A stretch of 64,000 nucleotides of DNA, taken from positions 1 to 64,000 of the forward strand of contig JBDTQR010000001.1 of NCBI GenBank assembly GCA_039932095.1. The letters run 5' to 3'. Shown here in pieces: positions 50,179-58,389 of the stretch. A model generated the notes under the pieces. It saw nothing but the letters and a program-made list of their open reading frames with translations, was not told the origin of the DNA and did no database searches. This stretch comes from Stagnihabitans sp039932095 (GTDB taxonomy: Bacteria > Pseudomonadota > Alphaproteobacteria > Rhodobacterales > Rhodobacteraceae). Position 1 is the stretch's first letter. Every line of letters starts with the position of its first letter. The translations under genes were made by a program, and so were the position numbers.

Positions 50179-51405
50179 ATGAAACTATCCAAAACCCTGA
50201 TGGTCGCTGCGGCCCTGATGGGCTCATCGACCCTCGCGGCCAAGGCGGACGACATCAACCTGTCGTTCATCATGTGCGGCGATGTGCGCCCGGCTGACCA
50301 GGCCACCATCGACAAGTTCCAGACCGACAATCCCGGCATCAAGGTCAACATGGAAGCGGTTCCGTGGGGCACTTGCCAGGACAAGTCGATGACCCTCGCC
50401 GCTGCCGGCAACCCGGTTTCGGTCGCCTATATGGGCTCGCGCACACTGTTGAAACTGTCGAAGGAAGGTCTGATCGTCCCGGCCGAGATTCCGGCTGATC
50501 TGGTCGACAGCTATCAACCCGGCGTGTTGAAAACGGTGTCTTCTGGCGGCAAATACTGGGGCTATCCCCACGCATTTTCGACCAAGGCGCTGTATATCAA
50601 CTGCGATCTGGTGACTGCGGCCGGTCTGGAATGCAAGGCACCCGAGACCTGGGCTGACATGATTGCCATGGCCAAGGCGATCAAGGAAAAAGACGGTGTC
50701 GCGGGCATTGGCATCGCTGGCAAAGACTTCGACAACACGATGCACATGTTCCTCGACTTCCTCTATTCTGACGGCGGCCAAGTCCTGAACGCCGACACCG
50801 GTGAGGTTCTGCTCGACAGCCCGCAGACCCGCGAAACCCTGCAGATGTACAAAGACATCCTGCCCTACGCCGAAGAAGGCCCGACCGCCTGGGAACGTGA
50901 CCAGATGAAGGACCTGTTCAACGACCAGAAGCTGGGCATGTATGTCACCGGTCCTTGGGGCCGTGGTCAGTCCAAGGATCAGGTGCCGAACATGCTGGTG
51001 GCCCCGGTGCCGCACGGTCCGTCGGGTGCCTCGGGCACCATCCTGATCACCGACTCGATTGCGATCTTCAAGCAGACGGACCCGGCGGTTGAAGCGGCGG
51101 CGCAGAAACTGGCGCTGGCGCTCAGCACCGGCGACGCACAATACGACCTCGACAGCACCTGGGGCCTGACCCCGATCTTCCAATATGACAAAGTCGGCGT
51201 CGCCAAGCCGTTCTATGTCGACGATCCGTTCTGGAAGATCTTCGTTGACGGCATCGCCACCGGCGGGCCAGAGCCGCTGGTCACCGACTTCAAGTCGCTG
51301 CAAGGCGTGTTCACCAACATGATCCAGGGCGTCATGCTGGGCGAAGGCGGCTCGATCGACGATCTGGTCAAGCAGGCCGGCGTTGAACTGGCTGACGTGA
51401 AATAA
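50179..51405 (+). CDS. Sugar ABC transporter solute-binding protein
   Basis: 408-aa periplasmic receptor of the extracellular solute-binding family 1. Signal peptide spans about residues 1-24 (KTLMVAAALMGSSTLAAKA). It contains AVPWGTCQDKSMTLAAAGNPVSVAYMGSRTL, KYWGYPHAFSTKALYINCDL and MYVTGPWGRGQ motifs of CUT1 binding proteins. Context suggests GlcNAc, chitobiose or chitooligosaccharides. Third in the operon, and followed by a strong stem-loop. Confidence 0.93.
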   Translation: MKLSKTLMVAAALMGSSTLAAKADDINLSFIMCGDVRPADQATIDKFQTDNPGIKVNMEAVPWGTCQDKSMTLAAAGNPVSVAYMGSRTLLKLSKEGLIVPAEIPADLVDSYQPGVLKTVSSGGKYWGYPHAFSTKALYINCDLVTAAGLECKAPETWADMIAMAKAIKEKDGVAGIGIAGKDFDNTMHMFLDFLYSDGGQVLNADTGEVLLDSPQTRETLQMYKDILPYAEEGPTAWERDQMKDLFNDQKLGMYVTGPWGRGQSKDQVPNMLVAPVPHGPSGASGTILITDSIAIFKQTDPAVEAAAQKLALALSTGDAQYDLDSTWGLTPIFQYDKVGVAKPFYVDDPFWKIFVDGIATGGPEPLVTDFKSLQGVFTNMIQGVMLGEGGSIDDLVKQAGVELADVK

Positions 51406-51413
51406 GTCACTGG

Positions 51414-51440
51414 ACGGGCGGTTTACCGACCGCCCGTTTT
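51414..51440 (+). terminator. Stem-loop with U-tract between binding-protein and ATPase genes
   Basis: ACGGGCGGT (51414-51422) and ACCGCCCGT (51429-51437) form a perfect 9-bp stem with a 6-nt loop, followed by TTTT. It likely attenuates read-through so that the binding protein is made in excess of the ATPase and downstream enzymes, or protects the 3' end of its mRNA. Confidence 0.75.
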
Positions 51441-51465
51441 CCCCGCCCCCGCGACCGAGGATCCA

Positions 51466-52563
51466 ATGGCCACGCTCGACCTTAACAATATAACCAAATC
51501 CTTCGGCACCGTGCAGGTCCTCAAAGGCATTGACCTATCGATCAGGGATAAGGAATTCGTCGTCTTTGTCGGCCCCTCGGGTTGCGGCAAATCCACCCTG
51601 CTGCGCATCGTCGCCGGGCTGGAGGCTGCCACCTCCGGCCGTATCATCATCGCAGACAGCGATGTGTCCAACCTGGCCCCGGTCGACCGTGGCATCTCGA
51701 TGGTGTTCCAAAGCTACGCGCTTTACCCTCATCTGACCGTCTTCGAAAACATCGCCTTCCCGCTCAGGGTGCAGAAACTGCCTGAGGCCGAGGTCAAGGC
51801 CAAGGTCGGCAAAGCTGCCGACACCCTTCAACTGACCGACAAGCTGGACCTGAAACCGGGGCAACTGTCGGGCGGCCAGCGTCAGCGCGTCGCCATCGGC
51901 CGTTCCATCGTCCGCAACCCCAAAGTCTTTCTCTTCGACGAACCGCTGTCCAACCTCGACGCCGCCCTGCGCGGCGACATGCGGGTCGAACTCAGCCAAT
52001 TGCACCGCGATCTCAACGCCACGATGATCTATGTGACCCACGATCAGATCGAGGCGATGACGATGGCCCACCGCATTGTCGTGCTGAATGCCGGCAAGGT
52101 CGAACAGTTCGGCACCCCGATGGAGTTGTACCACCACCCGTCCTCGCGCTTTGTCGCCACTTTCATCGGCCAACCCAACATGAACCTGATCCAGGCCACC
52201 GTGCTGGGTGTCGATGCGACCGGTCTCGCCGTTGAACTTGACGGCGGTGCCCGGCTGACCCTGCCGGTTGAGGCCGGCAGCGCCAAGAAGGGTGACCGGG
52301 TCGAGGTCGGGATGCGCCCGGAAAACATCACGCTGGGCGAAGGTCTGGCGATGAAGGTGCGCGTGCTGGAACGTCTCGGCGGCGTCTCGATCACCTATGG
52401 CGTGATGCCCAACGGCCAGCGCTTCTGCGCCGTCCTGCCCGGTGACGCCGCCGTGGCAGAGGGCCAGTCCATCGGGATCGCCGTCAACCCCGCCGATTGC
52501 CATGTCTTTGATGCCACCGGAAAGGTCATGCGCCGCCGCATGGCCCCCGCTCTGGCCGCCTGA
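51466..52563 (+). CDS. Sugar ABC transporter ATPase (MalK/UgpC type)
   Basis: 365 aa. Walker A GPSGCGKSTLLR (about 38-49), the signature LSGGQRQRVAIGRS, Walker B VFLFDEPLSNLD and the switch histidine (YVTHDQIEAMTM) are intact. The C-terminal TOBE-like regulatory domain contains RPENITLGEG. Energises the permease pair and is the last transporter gene before catabolic enzymes. Confidence 0.96.
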   Translation: MATLDLNNITKSFGTVQVLKGIDLSIRDKEFVVFVGPSGCGKSTLLRIVAGLEAATSGRIIIADSDVSNLAPVDRGISMVFQSYALYPHLTVFENIAFPLRVQKLPEAEVKAKVGKAADTLQLTDKLDLKPGQLSGGQRQRVAIGRSIVRNPKVFLFDEPLSNLDAALRGDMRVELSQLHRDLNATMIYVTHDQIEAMTMAHRIVVLNAGKVEQFGTPMELYHHPSSRFVATFIGQPNMNLIQATVLGVDATGLAVELDGGARLTLPVEAGSAKKGDRVEVGMRPENITLGEGLAMKVRVLERLGGVSITYGVMPNGQRFCAVLPGDAAVAEGQSIGIAVNPADCHVFDATGKVMRRRMAPALAA

Positions 52564-52574
52564 AGGAGCTAACT

Positions 52575-53717
52575 ATGCGCGTTGCAACGGCAGGCATCGG
52601 CCTGCGGGCTGGGCACGTCCTGTCCACCCTCAAAGAGGCCATGCCAGAGGTCGAATTCGTCGGGTATTACGACCCGCAACCGACCTATCTGGAAATGATC
52701 GGGGTGGATACCCCGCGCTATGACACGGTCGAGGCGATGCTGGCCGAGGCCAAGCCCGACCTCTACTGCGTGTTCTCCCCCAACCTCTTTCACCTCGCCC
52801 ATATCCGGCTGGGGCTGGAGGCCGGCATTCAGGTCTTCACTGAAAAACCGGTTGTTGTCAGCATTGAGGAAACCCTCGAACTCGCCCGCCTCTTGGCCAA
52901 ACACGGCGGCGTCAACCGCTGCATGGTCGGTTTGGTCCTGCGTTATTCGCAGCATATGGTCGACCTGCGCGCCGCCCTGAAAGCGGGTCAATTGGGCCAG
53001 ATAGTGTCGCTTGAGGCCAACGAACACATCGCCCCCTACCACGGCGCATTCTTCATGCGCGACTGGCGGCGGATGGTCGATCTGTCCGGCGGCTTCCTGT
53101 TGGAAAAGTGCTGCCACGACATCGACATCTACAATATGGTCACCGCCTCGCGCCCGGTGAAGGTCGCCAGCTTCGGTGGCCGCAAAAGCTATATCCCCGC
53201 CAACGCGCCCGCTTCCAACGAGGAAATGCAGATCTTCCACGTCAAGAAATCAGTGTGGAATTCAGTCGATGACCCATTCCACTCCGACGGCGACATCATC
53301 GACTATCAAACCGCGATCCTGCAGTATGAAAACGGCGCCTCGCTCGCCTTCCACACCAACCTCAACACCCCCGACGAGCACCGCCGGTTCTGCGTCATGG
53401 GCACCCATGGCATGGCCGAGGGCGATTTCGTGCGTGGTTACCTCAAGATCACCGCCCGCGACGGCACCCGCCTCGCCGACCACGACTACACTCAGCACAC
53501 CGCGATGAAGGGTGCCCACTACGGCGCGGATGAGATGATGTGCACCGACATCGCCAAATACCTGCGCGGTCAGGCGAAATCGCTGCCGGTGTCGATCCTT
53601 GACGCGATGGAGGCCGGCATCGCTGCCATTGCCGTCGATCAGGCGCGCGCCTCGGGTCAGGTGGTGGACCTGACAGACATCTGGGCCAAACTCGACAGTT
53701 ATGGTCTGCGCAAATGA
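52575..53717 (+). CDS. Gfo/Idh/MocA-family oxidoreductase
   Basis: 380-aa NAD(P)-dependent sugar oxidoreductase. The N-terminal Rossmann start is RVATAGIGLRAGHVLSTL, FTEKPVVVSIEETLELARLL is the EKP motif, and LLEKCCHDIDIYN gives the catalytic EKxxHDID segment. The glycine pattern GIGLRAGH is looser than GxGxxG. It is coupled by a 4-bp overlap to the SIS gene, so it probably acts on an amino sugar or related intermediate; no step of the standard GlcNAc pathway needs it. Confidence 0.88.
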   Translation: MRVATAGIGLRAGHVLSTLKEAMPEVEFVGYYDPQPTYLEMIGVDTPRYDTVEAMLAEAKPDLYCVFSPNLFHLAHIRLGLEAGIQVFTEKPVVVSIEETLELARLLAKHGGVNRCMVGLVLRYSQHMVDLRAALKAGQLGQIVSLEANEHIAPYHGAFFMRDWRRMVDLSGGFLLEKCCHDIDIYNMVTASRPVKVASFGGRKSYIPANAPASNEEMQIFHVKKSVWNSVDDPFHSDGDIIDYQTAILQYENGASLAFHTNLNTPDEHRRFCVMGTHGMAEGDFVRGYLKITARDGTRLADHDYTQHTAMKGAHYGADEMMCTDIAKYLRGQAKSLPVSILDAMEAGIAAIAVDQARASGQVVDLTDIWAKLDSYGLRK

Positions 53718-54715
53718 CGGTTCCCGGCGCGCATATGCGGTCTGAAATCGCCGAGGCTACGGGCGTTTTCGCCCGTGGTGTCGCCATGCAGCTGCCACTT
53801 GATGCCCTGCAAGACCTGCCACCGTTCCACGCGATCTATACCATCGCCCGCGGCTCCTCCGACGCCGCCGCCAATATCCTGTCCTATGAATTCATGCGCG
53901 AACTGGCCAAACCGATGACCAGCTTGCCGCCCTCGATCTTCTCGGTCGGCCGCGGTGTCACCATGGCGCATTCCCTCGCCATCGTCGTCTCGCAATCGGG
54001 TGCCTCCGAAGACCTCATCCGCTCCGCCCAGGGCGCGCGCGACAATGGTGCCAGCGTCATCGCCATTACCAACCAGACCGGTTCGCCGGTGGAAAAGGTG
54101 GCCAATCTGACCTTGCCAATCGGTGCTGGCGCAGAGCTTGCCGTGCCCGCAACCAAGACCGTTATAGGCTCTATCGCTGCAGGAATGGCCCTGCTCGCCG
54201 CCCTCAATCCGGCCTACGCCGCCCGCGCTGCAACCTCTGCTGCGGCCATGGCCAATGCACCCATGACCCATCCGCAAGCCACCAATATCACCCGGTCGCT
54301 CACCCAAGCCTCGCATGTCTACATCATCGGCCGCGACACCGGCTTTGGTGCCGCGCAGGAACTGGCGCTGAAGATCAAGGAGACATGCGCCCTGCATGCC
54401 GAGGCTTATTCAAGCTCCGAAGTCCTGCACGGCCCGCTGCAACTCGCCACCAACCCGCTTTTGGTGCTGATCCTCGACACCGACCAGCCCGATGTGCAAG
54501 ACAGTCTCAACACCGCCGAAGCCCGGTTTCGTGCCATCAGCGGCGCGGTCTACCGCCTGCGCCCGGCCGATGTCGGTGTCCAGAACCTGACTCCGGCCGC
54601 CGCCGCCGGCCTGCTGCTGTGCCTCGCCTACCCGATGGTGCTCGAAACCGCGCTCGCCCTCGGCCATGACCCCGACCGCCCGGCAACCCTGTCCAAGGTG
54701 ACGCAAACAACATGA
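53714..54715 (+). CDS. SIS-domain glucosamine-6-phosphate deaminase (NagB-II type)
   Basis: 333 aa with two SIS domains, resembling the isomerase half of GlmS. IARGSSDAAANILSYEF, VSQSGASEDLIRSAQ, AEAYSSSEVLHGP and the C-terminal GHDPDRPATLSKVTQT are hallmark motifs. No glutaminase domain, so deamination of GlcN-6-P to fructose-6-P and ammonia is the likely reaction. ATGA overlaps on both sides. Confidence 0.87.
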   Translation: MTVPGAHMRSEIAEATGVFARGVAMQLPLDALQDLPPFHAIYTIARGSSDAAANILSYEFMRELAKPMTSLPPSIFSVGRGVTMAHSLAIVVSQSGASEDLIRSAQGARDNGASVIAITNQTGSPVEKVANLTLPIGAGAELAVPATKTVIGSIAAGMALLAALNPAYAARAATSAAAMANAPMTHPQATNITRSLTQASHVYIIGRDTGFGAAQELALKIKETCALHAEAYSSSEVLHGPLQLATNPLLVLILDTDQPDVQDSLNTAEARFRAISGAVYRLRPADVGVQNLTPAAAAGLLLCLAYPMVLETALALGHDPDRPATLSKVTQTT

Positions 54716-55623
54716 TCGCAGCGGGCATCGACCTTGGCGGAACGAAGATCGAGGCGCAAGTCTTCGATTCTGGCTGGAACAGGGTCGCATCGCACCGCAT
54801 CGCCACACCCAGATCCTACGACGCCCTGGTCGCGGCCATGGCAGAACAGATCGCTTGGATCGAGGCGCAATTCCCGGGCCTGCCGATCGGCATCGCCGCC
54901 GCCGGTCTGATCAACCCAAAGACTGGCCTCGCCCTGACCGCCAACCTGCCCGCCATGGGCCACCCATTCCCGGCCGACATCGAACGGTCCGCCGGTCGCA
55001 GGGTCACCTATGTCAACGACTGCCGCGCTCAGGCCCTGTCCGAAGCGATGTTCGGCGCGGCGCGAGGCTACCGTTCGGCGATGACGCTGAACCTCGGCAC
55101 CGGGTTTGCCGGCGGCGTGGTCATCGACGGACAACTCCTGCCCGGTCCCACCGGTCTTGGTGGCGAATTCGGCCATTTCGCCTTACCCGCCCCAATCGTC
55201 CTGGCCCATGGCCTGCCGATACTGCGCTGCGGCTGTGGCCGAATTGGCTGCACAGAGACGCTTATCGCCGGTCCCGGCCTGTCGCGCATCCACCACCACC
55301 TGACCGGTCAGGTCGCGACACCCGAACAGATCACCACCATCCGTACCCCCGAAACCGCCATCACCTGGTCGGTGTGGATCGAGTTGACCGCCGAAGTGCT
55401 GCACAGCCTGTGCATGACGATCGATCCCGATTGCGTGGTACTGGCCGGTGGCCTGTCGCGCGCGCCCGGTCTGGTGCCCGACCTGACCGCCGCGCTGCAG
55501 GCGGCGCAACTGCCCGGCTATGGCACACCGCCGATCCTGCTGGCCCAGGGTGGCGACACCACCGGTGCGCGTGGCGCGGCCTATGCCGCCAGCCTCGCCC
55601 AAGCCAAGGAGCCCGCGGAATGA
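54712..55623 (+). CDS. ROK-family kinase, probable N-acetylglucosamine kinase
   Basis: 303 aa. GIDLGGTKIEAQVFD is the phosphate-binding loop, LTANLPAMGHPFPADIERS and YVNDCRAQALSE hold the conserved catalytic Asn-Asp, and LPILRCGCGRIGCTETLIAGPGL is the ROK zinc-binding motif. It is predicted to phosphorylate imported GlcNAc. Located between the deaminase and nagA with 4-bp overlaps. Confidence 0.88.
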   Translation: MIAAGIDLGGTKIEAQVFDSGWNRVASHRIATPRSYDALVAAMAEQIAWIEAQFPGLPIGIAAAGLINPKTGLALTANLPAMGHPFPADIERSAGRRVTYVNDCRAQALSEAMFGAARGYRSAMTLNLGTGFAGGVVIDGQLLPGPTGLGGEFGHFALPAPIVLAHGLPILRCGCGRIGCTETLIAGPGLSRIHHHLTGQVATPEQITTIRTPETAITWSVWIELTAEVLHSLCMTIDPDCVVLAGGLSRAPGLVPDLTAALQAAQLPGYGTPPILLAQGGDTTGARGAAYAASLAQAKEPAE

Positions 55624-56762
55624 CCGACAGCCGCCCGATCTGGCTTTGCCCCGACAAGGTTTTCGACGGCAACACTCTGCTGTCCGACCACGCGGTGTTG
55701 CTGAAAAACGGCGTGGTACAGACCCTTTTTCCGGCCGGCGACCTGCCCGCAAGCGCCCAGCGCCACCCGATTGCCGGCACCATCACGCCGGGCTACCTCG
55801 ATTTGCAGGTCAATGGCGGCGGCGATGTATTCCTGAACACCACGCCAACCGCCGCTGGCATGGCGACCATCGCCGCCGCGCATCGTCGCTTCGGCACCGT
55901 CGGCATCCTGCCCACCCTGATCACCGACGCGCCAGAGGTGCTCGACCTCGCGGCCAAGGCGGCCCGCATTGCCAAGGGTCAGCAGGGCATCCTCGGTCTG
56001 CATATCGAGGGCCCGCATATCTCGGTGGCCCGTCGCGGCACCCACGCCACCCGCTTCATCCGCCCGCTCGACGACCGCACCCTGAAGGTCGTCCGCGACC
56101 TGCGCAGCGCAGGCATCGCCGTGATGATCACCGTGGCGCCCGAGGCGGTCACCAAGGGCCAGATTGCAGCGCTGGCAAAGACTGGCGCTGTGGTGTCGAT
56201 CGGCCATACCGACACCACATCCGAGGCAGTGCGCGCCGCGCTGGACGAGGGCGCCACCTGTTTCACCCATCTGTACAACGCCATGTCGCCGATGCTGAAC
56301 CGTGCCGCGGGCGTTACCGGGTCCTGCATCAACTCCACCGCCTATAGTGGCATCATCTGCGACGGCATCCATGTCGCTGATGAGATGGTCGGTCTGGCGA
56401 TCCGCGCAAGGCCCCGACCGGACACCACTTTCCTGGTCTCTGACGCGATGCCAACGGTTGGCGGGTCCGATCATTTCAGCCTGTATGGCGACGTGATCCG
56501 GCTGGAAAACGGTCGTCTGGTCAACAGCGAAGGCTCACTGGCCGGCGCACATGTCACCATGGCGGAAAGTGTCGCCCGGCTGATCGGCGTGGTCGGTCTG
56601 GCCCCAGAAGCCGCCCTGCGGATGGCAATCACCATCCCGGCCCGGGTCATCGGTGCCGAGCCCCTGGCCAGCGTCATCGGTCGCCGGGCCGAGGATCTGC
56701 TGATCCTTGACGCCGACTGGCAGGTCCGCAGCACCTGCGCCGCCTTGCCCGTGGCGGCGTGA
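55620..56762 (+). CDS. nagA: N-acetylglucosamine-6-phosphate deacetylase
   Basis: 380-aa amidohydrolase that converts GlcNAc-6-P to GlcN-6-P and acetate. GYLDLQVNGGGDVFLN, GILGLHIEGPHIS (metal-binding Glu/His), SIGHTDTTSEAVRAALDEGATCFTHLYNAM and LVSDAMPTVGG (catalytic Asp) are NagA motifs. ATG at 55620 overlaps the kinase stop, and its stop overlaps the GTG of the MaoC-like gene. Confidence 0.95.
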   Translation: MTDSRPIWLCPDKVFDGNTLLSDHAVLLKNGVVQTLFPAGDLPASAQRHPIAGTITPGYLDLQVNGGGDVFLNTTPTAAGMATIAAAHRRFGTVGILPTLITDAPEVLDLAAKAARIAKGQQGILGLHIEGPHISVARRGTHATRFIRPLDDRTLKVVRDLRSAGIAVMITVAPEAVTKGQIAALAKTGAVVSIGHTDTTSEAVRAALDEGATCFTHLYNAMSPMLNRAAGVTGSCINSTAYSGIICDGIHVADEMVGLAIRARPRPDTTFLVSDAMPTVGGSDHFSLYGDVIRLENGRLVNSEGSLAGAHVTMAESVARLIGVVGLAPEAALRMAITIPARVIGAEPLASVIGRRAEDLLILDADWQVRSTCAALPVAA

Positions 56763-57205
56763 CCCAGACCCTGCCACCTGGCCTCTACCAGTACGACCAG
56801 TTGCAGATCGGTGACCAGATCGACACTGGCACCGCCCAGATCACCTCAGCTGCGATTCTCGCCTTCGCCCAACTGTCCGGCGACCAGTTTGAAATTCACC
56901 TCTCGGGTGCTGGCGCCATCAAACACGGCTTTCCCGCCCAGGTCGCACACGGCCTTCTGGTGCTGTCGCTGGTCGAGGGTCTGAAATCCAGCGCCCCGGC
57001 CCGCATCGCAGCCTATGCCTCGCTGGGCTGGGACTTGCGGTTTCGCAAGCCGGTTCTGGCTGGCGACCAGATCCATTGCACTCTGACCGTCGCCGCCAAA
57101 CGCCCGCGCGCCACGCAGGGCATCATCACGCTGGACGTGCAGGTTTTCAACCAGTTGCACCAGCTGGTCCAAAGCGGTCAGACCCGGATGATGGCCTATC
57201 GGTGA
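56759..57205 (+). CDS. MaoC-like hot-dog-fold protein at the end of the amino-sugar operon
   Basis: 148 aa, GTG start inside the nagA stop (GTGA). It has the MaoC dehydratase layout: FAQLSGDQFEIHLS gives the Asp-x4-His hydratase pair, GFPAQVAHGLLVLSLVEGL is the conserved hydration helix, and RFRKPVLAGDQIHCTLTV follows. These enzymes normally act on acyl-CoA thioesters. The 4-bp coupling ties it to nagA, yet no CoA-linked step is known in GlcNAc catabolism. Alternatives are a hot-dog thioesterase or a sugar-metabolite repair role. Confidence 0.85.
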   Translation: MTQTLPPGLYQYDQLQIGDQIDTGTAQITSAAILAFAQLSGDQFEIHLSGAGAIKHGFPAQVAHGLLVLSLVEGLKSSAPARIAAYASLGWDLRFRKPVLAGDQIHCTLTVAAKRPRATQGIITLDVQVFNQLHQLVQSGQTRMMAYR

Positions 57206-57226
57206 ATCACCCTCCGCGAAGGCCCG

Positions 57227-58243
57227 CTATTTCATCGCGACAATCTGTTTCATCGTCGCCAGCAGGGTCTTCTCGGCCCCGGCAAACGCCTCATCGGCAA
57301 ATTTGAACTGCTTGTACAATTCCTTGCTGTCCTTGGCCTTCTTGATGGCCGCGGCGTATTTCTTGCGGTTGGCGGCCAGCGCCTTGTGCGATTTCTTCAG
57401 CTGATCCAGCCCGGTCCGCGCCGCCTTCAACTCCGGCCCGGCGAGATTGCGGTCTTTCTCGGCCTTTTCCAGCGCCGCCTTGCAGTGTTTTTCGATCAGC
57501 TTGGCCAGCGCCACCGCCTTCTTGACCGCCACGACCAGCACCCGCTCCTGCAAGGCCGTCGGCAGCCCGGATTCGTCCGCCGTGCCCTTGGGTGCCAGAT
57601 CCAGGGTCTTTTCGATCATTTTCTCGAATTTGGCGGCATAGTTGTCCATCTTCTGGTCAACATTCTTGCGATAAAGCCCGCCCGCCTCGGTCAGGTCCTT
57701 GCTGTCTGCCGCGATCTCTTTCAGCAGCTTGAGCAGCGCCGGCTCCTGCTTCTTGAACTCTTTCTCCAACTCGGCCGCCGCCTTGGCAACCGACGGGGTC
57801 AACGTGCCCTTGCCGGATTTCGCCTTGGCCTGATCCTTCTTCAGCGCCTCTTGCGCGTCGTCCAGTTCCTTTTGGTGCAGCTTCAGATCCGCCTCGATAT
57901 GCTCGACCAGCACCTTCAGGTCGTTGACGGTCTGCTTGGCCTCATTGCCCATCTGGCGCAATTTGACCTGCTCTTTCCACAGCGCGTCAACTTCCTTGTC
58001 CAGCGTCTTGTAGGCATCGCTGAAGCCCTTGTCCTTCTTGAAATCCGACAATGTGTCCTTGTCGACGCCGTTGCTGCGCGCCTTGACCAGCGCGAAGGAC
58101 AGCTTTTCCTCCAGCGCCTCGCAGGCTTTGTAATGCTTCAGGAACAACTCCAGCTGGCTGTTGCAGGCCTTGGCCGAGTATTCCTTGATCGCCTTTTGCA
58201 GCTTGCTATAGCCGCCGCTGTGGTTTTCCCATTTCGCAGCCAT
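57227..58243 (-). CDS. Lysine-rich, all-helical protein of unknown function
   Basis: 338 aa with no signal peptide or membrane helix. By count about 61 residues are Lys (18%) but only 7 are Arg, unlike its neighbours. Extended heptad-like helices dominate (TVNDLKVLVEHIEADLKLHQKELDDAQEAL; KLIEKHCKAALEKAEKD), broken by short loops such as SGKGTLTPS and APKGTADESGLP. Convergent with the MaoC-like gene and divergent from the XdhC-like gene. No family was recognised; a cytoplasmic coiled-coil scaffold or nucleic-acid/anion-binding protein fits composition only. Confidence 0.7.
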   Translation of the reverse strand: MAAKWENHSGGYSKLQKAIKEYSAKACNSQLELFLKHYKACEALEEKLSFALVKARSNGVDKDTLSDFKKDKGFSDAYKTLDKEVDALWKEQVKLRQMGNEAKQTVNDLKVLVEHIEADLKLHQKELDDAQEALKKDQAKAKSGKGTLTPSVAKAAAELEKEFKKQEPALLKLLKEIAADSKDLTEAGGLYRKNVDQKMDNYAAKFEKMIEKTLDLAPKGTADESGLPTALQERVLVVAVKKAVALAKLIEKHCKAALEKAEKDRNLAGPELKAARTGLDQLKKSHKALAANRKKYAAAIKKAKDSKELYKQFKFADEAFAGAEKTLLATMKQIVAMK

Positions 58244-58389
58244 GCCAAATTCCTTTCCCCCCTAAAGGCACAACATTAGGCTGAGATTTGATTTCGGCAA
58301 AACGAAATTGCGCGCGCTGGTGCGACCTTTGTCAGGCTACCCAATCCAGCGGATTTCGGTCAGTGTCTGCACAACCAAGGGGTTTTCAG

